From Nitrosomonas oligotropha (GTDB taxonomy: Bacteria > Pseudomonadota > Gammaproteobacteria > Burkholderiales > Nitrosomonadaceae), in contig NZ_FNOE01000012.1 in assembly GCF_900106555.1 (NCBI RefSeq), positions 17,411-81,410 on the forward strand: DNA of 64,000 bases. Reading direction: 5' to 3'. A model generated the notes under the pieces. It did not search any database and was not told the origin of the DNA. It was given only the letters and a program-made list of their open reading frames with translations. Shown here in pieces: positions 9,978 through 18,530 of the stretch (the first letter of the stretch is position 1; each line of letters starts with the position of its first letter). Position numbers and translations under genes: made by a program.

Positions 9978-10370
9978 ATGTTTGATATCAGTTTTATGGA
10001 GTTGCTGGTTATCTCGATCGTGGCACTGATCGTCATCGGACCCGAGCGTCTGCCCGCCGTGGCGCGCACAGTAGGCCATCTATACGGCCGCTGCCGCAAC
10101 TTCGTTTATGCCATCAGAACCGATATTCATAACGAAATGCGCATGGAGGAGCTGAAAAAAATGCAGTCCTCGGTGCAGGAGACGGTGCAATCGATCGAAG
10201 ACTCGGTACACGAAGGCGTTGATCGACTGAAAACAACGATGACCGATGCAAAACCCGAAGACAGCCCATCCCTTGGTTCGTTACCGCCACAGTCCAGTCA
10301 AGAGCCACAAACAATGGTCTCTAGCAACGATGAAACCGCACAACATGGTTCCGGTCAGGAAAGAAAGTAG
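9978..10370 (+). CDS. tatB: Twin-arginine translocase subunit TatB
   Basis: A 130-residue TatB: MFDISFMELLVISIVALIVIGPERLP with the conserved Glu in the membrane helix and the Gly-Pro hinge, then a charged amphipathic helix and a polar C-terminal tail. TatB binds twin-arginine signal peptides together with TatC. The gap from tatA is 78 bp and to tatC 68 bp, so tatABC is one unit downstream of the his genes. Confidence 0.96.
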   Translation: MFDISFMELLVISIVALIVIGPERLPAVARTVGHLYGRCRNFVYAIRTDIHNEMRMEELKKMQSSVQETVQSIEDSVHEGVDRLKTTMTDAKPEDSPSLGSLPPQSSQEPQTMVSSNDETAQHGSGQERK

Positions 10371-10438
10371 CCGTTTAGCGCGGACTACAAGGTGTTTATC
10401 GATGCCGATTCAACATAACCAGCACTACCGCGATTACC

Positions 10439-11230
10439 ATGCTTGAAGGCTCATTCCTGTCGCATTTAGTGGAATTGCGCGTCCGGATGATCCGCATCCT
10501 GGCGGTTCTTATGCTTGGATTCCTGCCCTGCGCTTTCTATGCACGTGAACTGTATACCTTGCTGGCGCAACCGCTACTGGAGAAACTGCCGCAAGGCGGG
10601 CAAATGATTGCCACCGATGTGGCGACACCCTTCTTTGTGCCGATGCAAGTCGCGATGATGATGGCTTTTGTCATTACACTGCCGCACACGCTATATCAAA
10701 TTTGGGCTTTTGTCGCACCCGGGCTTTATTCGCATGAAAAACGCCTGGCCCTGCCGCTGGTCTTCGGCAGCAGCTTGTTGTTCTTTTGCGGCATGTCGTT
10801 CGCTTACTTCGCCGCATTGCCGCTGGTGTTTGAGTTCATTACCTATTTCGCGCCGGAAGGTGTCGCGGTAATGACCGATATCAGCAAATATCTGAGTTTT
10901 GTTTTATCGATGTTTATCGCTTTCGGCGTCACTTTTGAAGTACCAGTGTTTGTCATCATATTGGTTAGAACAGGCATCATTACCATTGAGAAACTGAAGG
11001 AAATCCGCCCGTATGTGATTGTCGGCGCATTCATCATCGCCGCCATTTTCACCCCGCCCGACGTAGTCTCGCAGTTTATGCTGGCGGTGCCTTTATGCCT
11101 TCTGTACGAACTCGGTATATTCATTGCCGCATTGATGATCAAAAAGCAGCAGCAAGTAGATGCAACGGATATAACACCCGCTAAGCAGGATGCTTCAGCA
11201 CAAAAAGATGTGCCGGAAAAAACCGACTGA
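10439..11230 (+). CDS. tatC: Twin-arginine translocase subunit TatC
   Basis: A 263-residue polytopic protein with about six membrane helices. The cytoplasmic N-terminus SFLSHLVELRVRMIRIL contains the conserved HLVELR signal-peptide-binding segment. FVAPGLYSHEKRL, FGVTFEVPV and FTPPDVVSQFMLAVPL are further TatC signatures. The C-terminal tail after the last helix is hydrophilic (Lys/Gln/Asp/Ala-rich). The start is directly before LEGSFLSHLVELR; the short N-terminus is normal. It forms the receptor with TatB. Confidence 0.97.
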   Translation: MLEGSFLSHLVELRVRMIRILAVLMLGFLPCAFYARELYTLLAQPLLEKLPQGGQMIATDVATPFFVPMQVAMMMAFVITLPHTLYQIWAFVAPGLYSHEKRLALPLVFGSSLLFFCGMSFAYFAALPLVFEFITYFAPEGVAVMTDISKYLSFVLSMFIAFGVTFEVPVFVIILVRTGIITIEKLKEIRPYVIVGAFIIAAIFTPPDVVSQFMLAVPLCLLYELGIFIAALMIKKQQQVDATDITPAKQDASAQKDVPEKTD

Positions 11231-11344
11231 CCGGATCCGCACGAGGAATCCATCAAACCCGGCGGAAATCGCTATAATGAAACCAACGCCATTCATCCCG
11301 ATCTAAAAAATTCGTTACAGCAATTGACTGCAAGGAGATTCGCG

Positions 11345-11959
11345 ATGTTGACTAGCCGTTCCGTTTTGAATGCCATAAAAGGGTTGATAGGATCAACCAT
11401 CATTTTTAGTGTCTGTGTTCCGGCTATTGCACTCGCACAATCAACCGCTACGGAGCAAAATCATCCGCAGTTGCAGTCCCAGCATCTGACCACCCAACCG
11501 CCGGAAACTTCGCCTGATATCAACCGGCCGCTCAGAACCATTCATCGCATTGGCACCGCCATTGGCGCACCCCGCAACAGCGTTAGTATCAAAAGCACCG
11601 ATGCCGGCGTCATACCCCGGCAGCCATCAACAACAGGGTGTATCAACTGCGGCGTTATCAATTCCATCAATAGAATCGGACAAGGTCCCGGCCTGAATGC
11701 CATTGCAGGCGCGATCGTCGCCGGAACTGTCGCCCGGGAGGTTATCCGCCAGAATCCGTATCCGCTCGGCACAAACTATCCTGGTGTCATGGATGGCGTT
11801 CATGCGGAAAACACACCGCAGCCGCACGATCAATATCAGGTCGGCATCACTATGAACGATGGCAGGCAAGCTATCATCGCGCTCCCGGATGCGGCGAATT
11901 TCCATCAAGGCGATCGGGTCAGGCTGGTTGATGGCGTGCTGGTGCCTGACCGCCAGTAA
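11345..11959 (+). CDS. Secreted glycine-zipper-like protein of unknown function
   Basis: A 204-residue exported protein. I chose the ATG at 11345 because AAGGAGA lies about seven bases upstream; a TTG at 11324 is in frame but lacks a site. A signal peptide with h-region STIIFSVCVPAIALA is followed by an Ala-Gln cleavage point. The middle has CINCG and a small-residue stretch (GLNAIAGAIVAGTVARE) like the glycine-zipper of YcfJ/SlyB-type envelope proteins. The C-terminus (QVGITMNDGRQAIIAL ... GDRVRLVDG) resembles the small beta tail of that group. The role is unknown; it may be an outer-membrane or periplasmic structural protein. It stands alone between tatC and the copper genes. Confidence 0.75.
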   Translation: MLTSRSVLNAIKGLIGSTIIFSVCVPAIALAQSTATEQNHPQLQSQHLTTQPPETSPDINRPLRTIHRIGTAIGAPRNSVSIKSTDAGVIPRQPSTTGCINCGVINSINRIGQGPGLNAIAGAIVAGTVAREVIRQNPYPLGTNYPGVMDGVHAENTPQPHDQYQVGITMNDGRQAIIALPDAANFHQGDRVRLVDGVLVPDRQ

Positions 11960-11992
11960 CGTTACTCATCCAGCATCCATTGGAAAATACTT

Positions 11993-14386
11993 GTGAATTC
12001 CCCATCCCTCAAACACATTGAACTACCGGTTGAAGGCATGACATGCGCAGCCTGTGCCGCGCGTATCGAAAAAAACCTGAACAAGCTGCCGGGTGTGGAA
12101 GCCGCCGTCAATTTCGCCAATGAAAAAGCGCATGTGAATTTCGACGCAAATCAAGTAAACACGGAAACGCTGATTCGGGCCATCGAGAAAGCCGGTTTTC
12201 ACATTGCACCGCGTACCGTGCAACTGCAACTGCACAAAATGACTTGCGCCGCTTGCGCCGGTCATATCGAAAAAGCGCTGAACAAGTTGCCCGGCGTCAC
12301 GGCGACTGTGAATATCGCAACCGAAACCGCTAAGGTCAGTTTCATGCCGGGCGAAGTAACGACCGGTCATTTGATTGAAGCCGTCATCAATGCCGGATAT
12401 GACGCCACTGAAATCAGCGAATCCGGTCATGCTGAAGAAAAAGCGCGGCGGCGTGCCGCTTACCAGGCTGAATTGCGGTTATTCTGGATTTCAGCAACGC
12501 TCACACTACCGCTGGTGCTGCAAATGGGCGCCATGTTTACCGGTCACGACATGGACATGCTGCCGCGCTGGCTGCAATGGGCGCTGGCTACACCGGTGCA
12601 ATTCTGGATCGGGCGCCGTTTCTACACCGGCGCATGGCATTCCCTGCGAGGCGGCGGCGCCAATATGGATGTGCTGGTAGCGTTAGGCACCAGCATGGCG
12701 TATTTCTTCAGTGCCGCAGTCACCGTATTTACATTGGATCAGCATGTTTATTTTGAAGCCAGCGCGGCCATCATCACGCTTGTTTTACTCGGCAAATTGA
12801 TGGAAGCGCGCGCCAAAGGAAAAACTTCCGCGGCGATCGAAGCTTTGATCAGGCTGCAACCTAAAACAGCCCGTATCGAACGCAATGGTGAAATTTTCGA
12901 AGTACCGGCCAGCAGCCTGCAAGTGAACGATATTTTTATCGTGCGCCCGGGTGAAAATTTGCCGGTCGACGGCATCGTCATTGAAGGCGCATCGAGTGTC
13001 AACGAATCCATGCTGACCGGTGAAAGCCTTCCCGTCAGCAAGCAAGCCGGTGCCAAAGTGTTTGCCGCCACGCTGAATCAGCAAGGTTTGCTCAAATGCC
13101 GCGCCACCAGTGTGGGTGCGCATACGCAGCTCGCCGCGATTATCCATCTGGTCGAAGAAGCGCAAGGCTCGAAAGCGCCCATCCAACGCATGGCGGATAC
13201 GATTTCGGGAATTTTCGTTCCGGTCGTCGTGATCATCAGCATCCTGACTCTGGGAATCACTTGGTGGCTTACGCACGAATTTGTCACCGCACTGATCAAC
13301 GCCGTTGCCGTACTAGTCATCGCTTGTCCGTGCGCATTGGGACTCGCCACACCGACCGCCATCATGGTCGGCACCGGACGCGGCGCGCAAGCCGGGGTGC
13401 TGGTGAAAAATGCAGCGGCTTTGGAACACGCGGAAAAAATCCAAACGCTGATTGTCGACAAAACCGGCACATTGACCGAAGGGCAACCGGAGGTCACCGA
13501 TATTGTTCCGGCGGAATCATTGAGTGCACAAGAACTGCTGCACATCGCCGCTTCCCTGGAACAAGGATCCGAACACCCGCTGGCGCGGGCGGTTCTGGAT
13601 CGCGCACAGAAACAACAGTTATCGCTGCAAGCCATTGAAGATTTTTCGGCCATTGCCGGCAGCGGCATCACCGCTCGCATGAATGGCATCCAGTACCTGC
13701 TCGGTTCGCCCAAATTTTTGACACAGCACGATATCGCTGTGAATGAGGAACAAATCACGGCGTTGCAAGCAGAAGGAAAAACCGTAATCGGTGTGGCATC
13801 CACGGCTGGCAATGTACCTCAGCTGCTCGGCTACCTGGCCATCGCGGACCGCCTGCGGGATACATCCATCAAAGCAATCAAACAACTGCAATCCATGGGC
13901 ATTGAAGTGATCATGTTAACCGGTGATAACGCCGTGACTGCGGCAGCGATTGCCAAACGTACCGGCATTACACAATACCATGCCGAAGTTTTGCCACAGG
14001 ATAAAGCGGCTGAAGTGTTAAAAATGAAAAACAGCGGCCAGTTTACCGCGATGGTCGGTGACGGTATCAACGATGCGCCAGCCTTAGCTGCCGCGGATGT
14101 CAGTTTCGCCATTGGCGCCGGTTCGGATGTCGCGATTGAAGCGGCTGATATCACTTTGATACGCAATGACCTCATGAGCGTTGCCGACGCCATTTCCTTA
14201 TCGCGTGCTACACTCAAGAAAATCCGCCAGAATTTGTTCTTTGCTTTTGTTTACAATATCCTGGGCATCCCCTTAGCCGCAATGGGCATGCTCAACCCGG
14301 TCATCGCCGGTGCCGCCATGGCCATGAGTTCGGTATCGGTTGTCAGTAATTCATTGTTACTAAAACGCTGGCAAGCCAATCATTAA
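11993..14386 (+). CDS. copA: Copper-exporting P1B-type ATPase
   Basis: A 797-residue heavy-metal ATPase. It has two N-terminal HMA domains, each with a Cu-binding MTCAAC motif (about residues 16-21 and 83-88). Then come membrane helices, the TGES actuator loop, the metal-transport CPC in IACPCALG, the phosphorylated Asp in DKTGTLTEG, the HP motif in GSEHPLARA, and the [15 protein letters not shown] hinge. The CPC and double MTCAAC make Cu(I) the expected substrate, exported from the cytoplasm. The start is GTG with only a weak ribosome site. A CopZ-like chaperone follows 30 bp downstream, so the two are probably co-transcribed. No CueR/CsoR gene is adjacent. Confidence 0.95.
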   Translation: MNSPSLKHIELPVEGMTCAACAARIEKNLNKLPGVEAAVNFANEKAHVNFDANQVNTETLIRAIEKAGFHIAPRTVQLQLHKMTCAACAGHIEKALNKLPGVTATVNIATETAKVSFMPGEVTTGHLIEAVINAGYDATEISESGHAEEKARRRAAYQAELRLFWISATLTLPLVLQMGAMFTGHDMDMLPRWLQWALATPVQFWIGRRFYTGAWHSLRGGGANMDVLVALGTSMAYFFSAAVTVFTLDQHVYFEASAAIITLVLLGKLMEARAKGKTSAAIEALIRLQPKTARIERNGEIFEVPASSLQVNDIFIVRPGENLPVDGIVIEGASSVNESMLTGESLPVSKQAGAKVFAATLNQQGLLKCRATSVGAHTQLAAIIHLVEEAQGSKAPIQRMADTISGIFVPVVVIISILTLGITWWLTHEFVTALINAVAVLVIACPCALGLATPTAIMVGTGRGAQAGVLVKNAAALEHAEKIQTLIVDKTGTLTEGQPEVTDIVPAESLSAQELLHIAASLEQGSEHPLARAVLDRAQKQQLSLQAIEDFSAIAGSGITARMNGIQYLLGSPKFLTQHDIAVNEEQITALQAEGKTVIGVASTAGNVPQLLGYLAIADRLRDTSIKAIKQLQSMGIEVIMLTGDNAVTAAAIAKRTGITQYHAEVLPQDKAAEVLKMKNSGQFTAMVGDGINDAPALAAADVSFAIGAGSDVAIEAADITLIRNDLMSVADAISLSRATLKKIRQNLFFAFVYNILGIPLAAMGMLNPVIAGAAMAMSSVSVVSNSLLLKRWQANH

Positions 14387-14416
14387 AAATAAAATCATTG
14401 TTAGGGAGTCGCCGTA

Positions 14417-14626
14417 ATGCAAACCGCTACTATTAAAATAAAAGGTATGACCTGTATGGGCTGTGTCAATAGCATCAAAAATGTCCTCAGGAATGTGCCG
14501 GGAATCGCTCAACTGGAAGTTACGCTTGATCCCGCGCAAGCCATCATTCAATTCGATCCTGAAAACACCAGTCTGAATCAACTCAAAGAAACTATTATTG
14601 ATGCCGGATTTGATGTCGTGGATTAA
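14417..14626 (+). CDS. CopZ-like copper chaperone (HMA domain)
   Basis: A 69-residue single HMA domain with the metal-binding motif GMTCMGCVNSIK at about residues 10-20 and the usual beta-alpha-beta-beta-alpha-beta spacing ending in IIDAGFDV. It is preceded by a GGGAG ribosome-binding site and follows copA by 30 bp. Such chaperones ferry Cu(I) in the cytoplasm and dock on the HMA domains of CopA. The second x-x of CxxC is Met-Gly instead of Ala-Ala. Confidence 0.93.
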   Translation: MQTATIKIKGMTCMGCVNSIKNVLRNVPGIAQLEVTLDPAQAIIQFDPENTSLNQLKETIIDAGFDVVD

Positions 14627-14782
14627 AAATAATCAATCCGCATCCTGCTGCAAACTATTAGAGATCTTTCATAAGTACTAGGATTATAGTAAAATTCCTA
14701 CCATTGTTGTAGGATATTTCTTCTATTTCATATTCCAAATACTTATTGCTTTATCCCAATAACTATAACAAAACGGGATTTT
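14627..14782 (+). other. AT-rich intergenic region before the small ORF
   Basis: About 155 bp of conspicuously AT-rich sequence between copZ and the small ORF at 14783. I see no strong terminator hairpin and no gene. It probably holds the promoter for the small ORF and the PAS-GGDEF-EAL gene. Confidence 0.4.
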
Positions 14783-14998
14783 ATGAAAGTAGTTATCGAA
14801 CCAATACGGTTTGGTTCAATGCCCCCCGCTATAAATGGAGCGGCGAGTATTGATGGTGCCGCCATTGCACCGGTGCGTTCATCAAGCCTATTGAGCGCAA
14901 ACAATATGTGCAGCTATATTGAGAATTCTGTACGTATCCAGCAAGTTACGCCGGAACATTCCCGGCACCCCATCCAGTCACGGCGAATACGGCCATGA
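14783..14998 (+). CDS. Small hypothetical ORF coupled to the c-di-GMP gene
   Basis: A possible 71-residue protein with no recognised domain. Its only support is arrangement: it begins after an AT-rich, promoter-like stretch, and its stop overlaps the ATG of the PAS-GGDEF-EAL gene as ATGA, which has no clear ribosome-binding site of its own. The composition is mixed, with a basic C-terminus (SRRIRP), no signal peptide and no membrane helix. It may be a real leader peptide or small regulator translated ahead of the signalling enzyme, or a chance ORF. Confidence 0.45.
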   Translation: MKVVIEPIRFGSMPPAINGAASIDGAAIAPVRSSSLLSANNMCSYIENSVRIQQVTPEHSRHPIQSRRIRP

Positions 14999-16695
14999 CG
15001 CACAAACAAGTAATCAATGACGCAGCACAAAAGATTTTATCTTTAGTCGATCTGATTATTATTGTCACCGACGAAGAAGGCATCATTCTCGAGGCCAATC
15101 GTAGTGCTTGCGAATTATTTTGTTATACCACGGAAGAATTGGCCGGCATGCCGGTACATCTCCTGTTACCACCGCGGTACCGCGAGCGGCATATTGATGC
15201 ACTGAAACAATTTATCTCCGGCGGCGAAACACACCGCCGCATGGGTCAACGCGATTCAGTCATCGGCTATCGCAAGGATGGCGCGTTGATCGAGCTCGAA
15301 GCAGGAATCGCCAAATTTCATAGCGGCGGCCAATGGATATTGGTAGTCAACATGCTCGATATCACGCAGCGTAAGCAGCAAGTGCAGGAATTAATCCGGC
15401 AATCGACACATGATGCGCTGACCGGGTTACCCAACCGCAAATTGATCCATGAACGGCTAAATAACGCGCTGCAACGCTCCATGCGAAACAAACTGAATGT
15501 CGCGTTACTGTTTATTGATCTGGATGGTTTCAAACTGATCAATGATACCTACGGTCACATAACCGGCGATGAGGTATTAAAAATAATCGCTGACCGTTTG
15601 TTGGCTCAAATCCGCCCTGACGACACCGTAGGCAGACTATCCGGCGATGAATTCATCGTATTATGCGAACAAATTGAAAAACCGGAATTAATTGCAAATT
15701 TAGCAACGCGCATTAATGATGCTTTGAAGGAAAACATCACCTGCCAGGATCCGAGTCTGTCGATAACGGCAAGTATCGGCATAATTATCGGCCATGGCCA
15801 GCAATACTCAGCAGACGAAATGATGCGCTCGGCGGATACGGCTATGTACGAGATGAAACAAAAAGGCCGGGGTGGATGGCAATTCTTTAATGATCAGTTG
15901 CAAAAAAAAGCGCATCAGAAAAATTCAATCGGCCAAGGATTGCGGCGAGCACTTGAACACAACGAGCTTTCGGCAGTTTACCAGCCGATCATTTCACCAG
16001 ATACCGAGCAAATCGTCGGCGCAGAATTGCTGCTGCGCTGGAATTTGAATGGAAAATCCATATCGCCGGAAATTTTCATCCCGGTTGCAGAAATGAACGG
16101 AATGGTTTTTTCCATCGGCGATTGGGTTTTTCGTGAAGGTTGCAAAGCACAAGCGGATTGGCAACGGCGTTGGAAGGATCAGGCGCCCTACGTATCGATC
16201 AATCTATCAGCCCGGCAGCTCAACCATAAGCAATTACTAAATAGTTTTTCGGCTATCCTGCAAGAAACGGGGGCCAATCCCGCCGGGATTGTGGTTGAGT
16301 TAACCGAAGCCGCGCTAATGCCGGATGTTGAATCGAATTCAATAATCTTTCATCAGCTGGCAGATCTCGGTCTACAAATTGCCATCGATGATTTTGGCAC
16401 TGGATACTCTTCGTTATCGCAATTGATTCAGTTGCCCATCAACTTATTAAAAATCAGCAAGTCGTTCGTTGACGATTTAGAAAGCCGACATGAAAAACAA
16501 GTGCTGATTCGCACAATCATTGGATTGGGACATTCTTTAGGACTGAAGCTGATTGTGGAGGGTGTTGAAACCGAGGTACAACTGGCGGAGCTGAAACAGT
16601 ATGGCTGCGATTTTATACAGGGTTATTTCTTCTATCTACCCATGCATGAACAGGACTTCATTCGAGAAATGAACCATCAAGCTTCCAAAGGGTAA
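14995..16695 (+). CDS. PAS-GGDEF-EAL protein (c-di-GMP turnover)
   Basis: A 566-residue cytoplasmic signalling protein with no membrane segments. A PAS domain (about 15-130; ITDEEGIILEANRSACELF type) senses a signal. The GGDEF domain (about 135-300) has the active-site motif SGDEF instead of GGDEF and an intact upstream RPDD that fits the RxxD inhibitory site five residues before. The EAL domain (about 315-560) has ELLLRW where EALLRW is usual, INLSARQ, VELTEAALM, IDDFGTGYSS, LKISKSFV and EGVETE. Thus Ala of EAL is Leu, and the Asp expected after Lys-Ile (KID) is Ser. SGDEF is often still compatible with cyclase activity; the changed KID makes phosphodiesterase activity doubtful. Start overlaps the small upstream ORF. 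Confidence 0.92.
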   Translation: MTHKQVINDAAQKILSLVDLIIIVTDEEGIILEANRSACELFCYTTEELAGMPVHLLLPPRYRERHIDALKQFISGGETHRRMGQRDSVIGYRKDGALIELEAGIAKFHSGGQWILVVNMLDITQRKQQVQELIRQSTHDALTGLPNRKLIHERLNNALQRSMRNKLNVALLFIDLDGFKLINDTYGHITGDEVLKIIADRLLAQIRPDDTVGRLSGDEFIVLCEQIEKPELIANLATRINDALKENITCQDPSLSITASIGIIIGHGQQYSADEMMRSADTAMYEMKQKGRGGWQFFNDQLQKKAHQKNSIGQGLRRALEHNELSAVYQPIISPDTEQIVGAELLLRWNLNGKSISPEIFIPVAEMNGMVFSIGDWVFREGCKAQADWQRRWKDQAPYVSINLSARQLNHKQLLNSFSAILQETGANPAGIVVELTEAALMPDVESNSIIFHQLADLGLQIAIDDFGTGYSSLSQLIQLPINLLKISKSFVDDLESRHEKQVLIRTIIGLGHSLGLKLIVEGVETEVQLAELKQYGCDFIQGYFFYLPMHEQDFIREMNHQASKG

Positions 16696-16816
16696 AAACC
16701 CACAGTATGAGGTTAAGACTGAGGAAATCTATACAATCAACAATTACTTAACTGGCACGGAATATAGCAATCTTGCATAGGCCGTTACAACACACACTCA
16801 TTTCATCGACTGCAAT

Positions 16817-16861
16817 AAAAAATACCCATCTACCGGATTCTCCGTCAGATGGGTATTTTTT
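16817..16861. terminator. Bidirectional intrinsic terminator
   Basis: Perfect 15-bp inverted repeat with arms 16817-16831 and 16847-16861 (right arm AGATGGGTATTTTTT) and a 15-base loop. The A-tract before and T-tract after make it a rho-independent terminator on either strand. It serves the PAS-GGDEF-EAL gene from the left and the 35-codon minus-strand gene from the right. Confidence 0.85.
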
Positions 16862-16961
16862 GGGAATAATTGACTGACTCTGCCCTATTTGTCACTTACT
16901 GTGATGGGATAAGTTTTTAGTAAAACTCAAACCTTAAAAGGACATTAGCGAGTATTTCAGC

Positions 16962-17069
16962 CTAGAATACGCCGTAAATAATTGCCCCGATAACGAGGAA
17001 AACAGCTGTTGAAATGAAGAATAATCTTAAAACTTGCGCATCTGTTTCTCTTCTGTTGATTTCGGCCAT
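16962..17069 (-). CDS. 35-residue single-helix membrane protein
   Basis: A short ORF with unusually good support. It reads M-A-E-I-N-R-R-E-T-D-A-Q-V-L-R, then a membrane helix LFFISTAVFLVIGAIIYGVF to the stop. An optimal AAAGGAG lies seven bases before the ATG. A strong terminator sits 100 bp beyond the stop. The basic, polar N-terminus and hydrophobic C-terminus predict an N-in single-pass inner-membrane peptide, like the small subunits of respiratory oxidases or other stabilising microproteins. I do not recognise the family, and no partner gene is adjacent. Upstream on the minus strand is AT-rich sequence where a promoter could lie. Confidence 0.7.
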   Translation of the reverse strand: MAEINRRETDAQVLRLFFISTAVFLVIGAIIYGVF

Positions 17070-17429
17070 AACAATCTCCTTTGATTAAGAATTAAAACCG
17101 ATCAGTGACCGGCCCCTCCATATACGATTACAAAACTTTATAACCGTTTTACTTTATCTCTGTTCCTTAGATTCACTGTGACAGCAATCCTTTCTTTACA
17201 GAACCGAGTAAACTATTCGCAATCATCTTGCACCATTAAGATCACTGCGTGCGCAAATTCTAACTCACATTTAACAACAATGAAAGTATTGAAATCGAGT
17301 ATGCTCTACTTTTACTATAAGAATCCATGCAATCCGGCAAAATATCGCGCGCGCTAACTGCTGATTCACCCTGTGTTTTCAGGCTATTTCGATTCATTGA
17401 ATCAATATTTTCCGGGATAAAAATCATTT
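17070..17429. other. Intergenic region, no gene seen
   Basis: About 360 bp between the 35-codon gene and the AttH-like gene. It is AT-rich and contains the ribosome-binding site and presumably the promoter of the small gene (TATA-like sequences around 17120-17160 on the minus strand). A 255-base open frame from 17327 on the plus strand runs antisense into the neighbouring gene and looks like chance. Confidence 0.4.
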
Positions 17430-18530
17430 TCATAATGCCAAAGGTTTCACGTAGCCGGTTAACTCAAGATAGCCCTTTCCGGCGGACTGATTGTCCTTGG
17501 TCAGCGTTACCGCACCTTCCCAGTAAACCGAACCGGTGGATTGACGCGAATCCAGTTCCTGATCATCCAGCAAGGGCGTAAGCCGCCATTCGATCTCGCC
17601 GGTGCGGATATGCATTGCAACCGGATAAACCGCCTCCGTATGCGGCGATTGCCAAGTGCGAATCGGGGTGAATTCGACTTGCTCCGGTTCAAACAATCGC
17701 ATATTACCGGAAGGATCGCGCAGTGCCGCATACGCCCATACCTTGCCTCCGCCTTTACGGCGTATTTGAAAAGCCATCAACGCTGAACCATCGTCCAGAT
17801 TAGCGCCCGTCCAATCCCAGCCATCTGCTTCCGGATCCAGATAGGCGGTTGACCACTCATGATCCAGCCAGGCGCGGCCACTCACCGCAACCGGCTTGTT
17901 ATCGCGGAAGACAGTGCCGGTCACACTTAAATGCGGCTCGCTGTAGTAATAACTCGCTTGTTCCGGTTTCGGGCCCTTGCGCGAGAAACCGTTTTGATCT
18001 TGCAACATCGCCATTTGCGCCGGGGTCAGCGTTAAGCGCAAACCGATATCGCTGCCTTGCATCTCCACCTGATAACGCCCATCCTCCTCGCGTACCAGCG
18101 TCCAATCGTCCAGTTTCACATCGGTATTGCCTTCTTTGGCATAAGCCAGATTGAAACCTTCCCGCAACGACTTTTCTTCGTGCATCAGCTTACCCGCGGC
18201 GGGATCGGATAACGCCAAATGCGCGATGATCAAATACTTCGCCGCAAACTGGCTGGGATTATCTTGATTGTGGCCGGTCGCATAACGGAAAAAGGTAACC
18301 TGAAACCCCAATGGCTTCTTATCTTCAGTCTCCAGCCAGCCGGTGATGTACCACCATTCGATGCGGAAATCCTGATGCGCGCCGTAATCCTGCGGAAAAA
18401 CAAATTTATAACCGGGCGTAACCGGTTTTAACCGATCCGATTCAGCCAGTGCTGCTGTTCCCAATAAACTAAGAAACAGCAGCACCAAGGCGATCACAAC
18501 GCTTGCGCCGCCACACTCGTTTTGCTTCAT
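17430..18530 (-). CDS. Secreted lipocalin-like/CrtC-AttH family protein
   Basis: A 366-residue exported protein of the carotenoid 1,2-hydratase-like/AttH lipocalin family. A signal peptide (helix VVIALVLLFLSLLGTAALA, cleavage before ESDR) is followed by family blocks: FPQDYGAHQDFRIEWWYITGWL, GFQVTFFRYA, SGRAWLDHEWSTAY, and GWDWTGANLDDGSALMAFQIR. AttH-type proteins are periplasmic partners of an ABC export system; CrtC relatives hydrate carotenoids. Context favours the AttH role, because its ATG overlaps the stop of the FtsX-type permease by one base (TAATG). The open frame continues 65 codons upstream into the permease gene but the signal peptide fixes this start. Confidence 0.85.
   Translation of the reverse strand: MKQNECGGASVVIALVLLFLSLLGTAALAESDRLKPVTPGYKFVFPQDYGAHQDFRIEWWYITGWLETEDKKPLGFQVTFFRYATGHNQDNPSQFAAKYLIIAHLALSDPAAGKLMHEEKSLREGFNLAYAKEGNTDVKLDDWTLVREEDGRYQVEMQGSDIGLRLTLTPAQMAMLQDQNGFSRKGPKPEQASYYYSEPHLSVTGTVFRDNKPVAVSGRAWLDHEWSTAYLDPEADGWDWTGANLDDGSALMAFQIRRKGGGKVWAYAALRDPSGNMRLFEPEQVEFTPIRTWQSPHTEAVYPVAMHIRTGEIEWRLTPLLDDQELDSRQSTGSVYWEGAVTLTKDNQSAGKGYLELTGYVKPLAL

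Noticed and set aside
13078..13812. Long open frame (244 codons) antisense to copA
   Set aside because: It lies wholly inside copA on the other strand, has a Ser/Thr/Ala-rich composition typical of antisense frames, and has no ribosome-binding site or known motif.
16753..16768. TGGCACGGAATATAGC as a sigma-54 promoter
   Set aside because: The distance between GG and GC is 11 bases rather than 10, the -12 element is not TTGC, and no gene starts just downstream on that strand.
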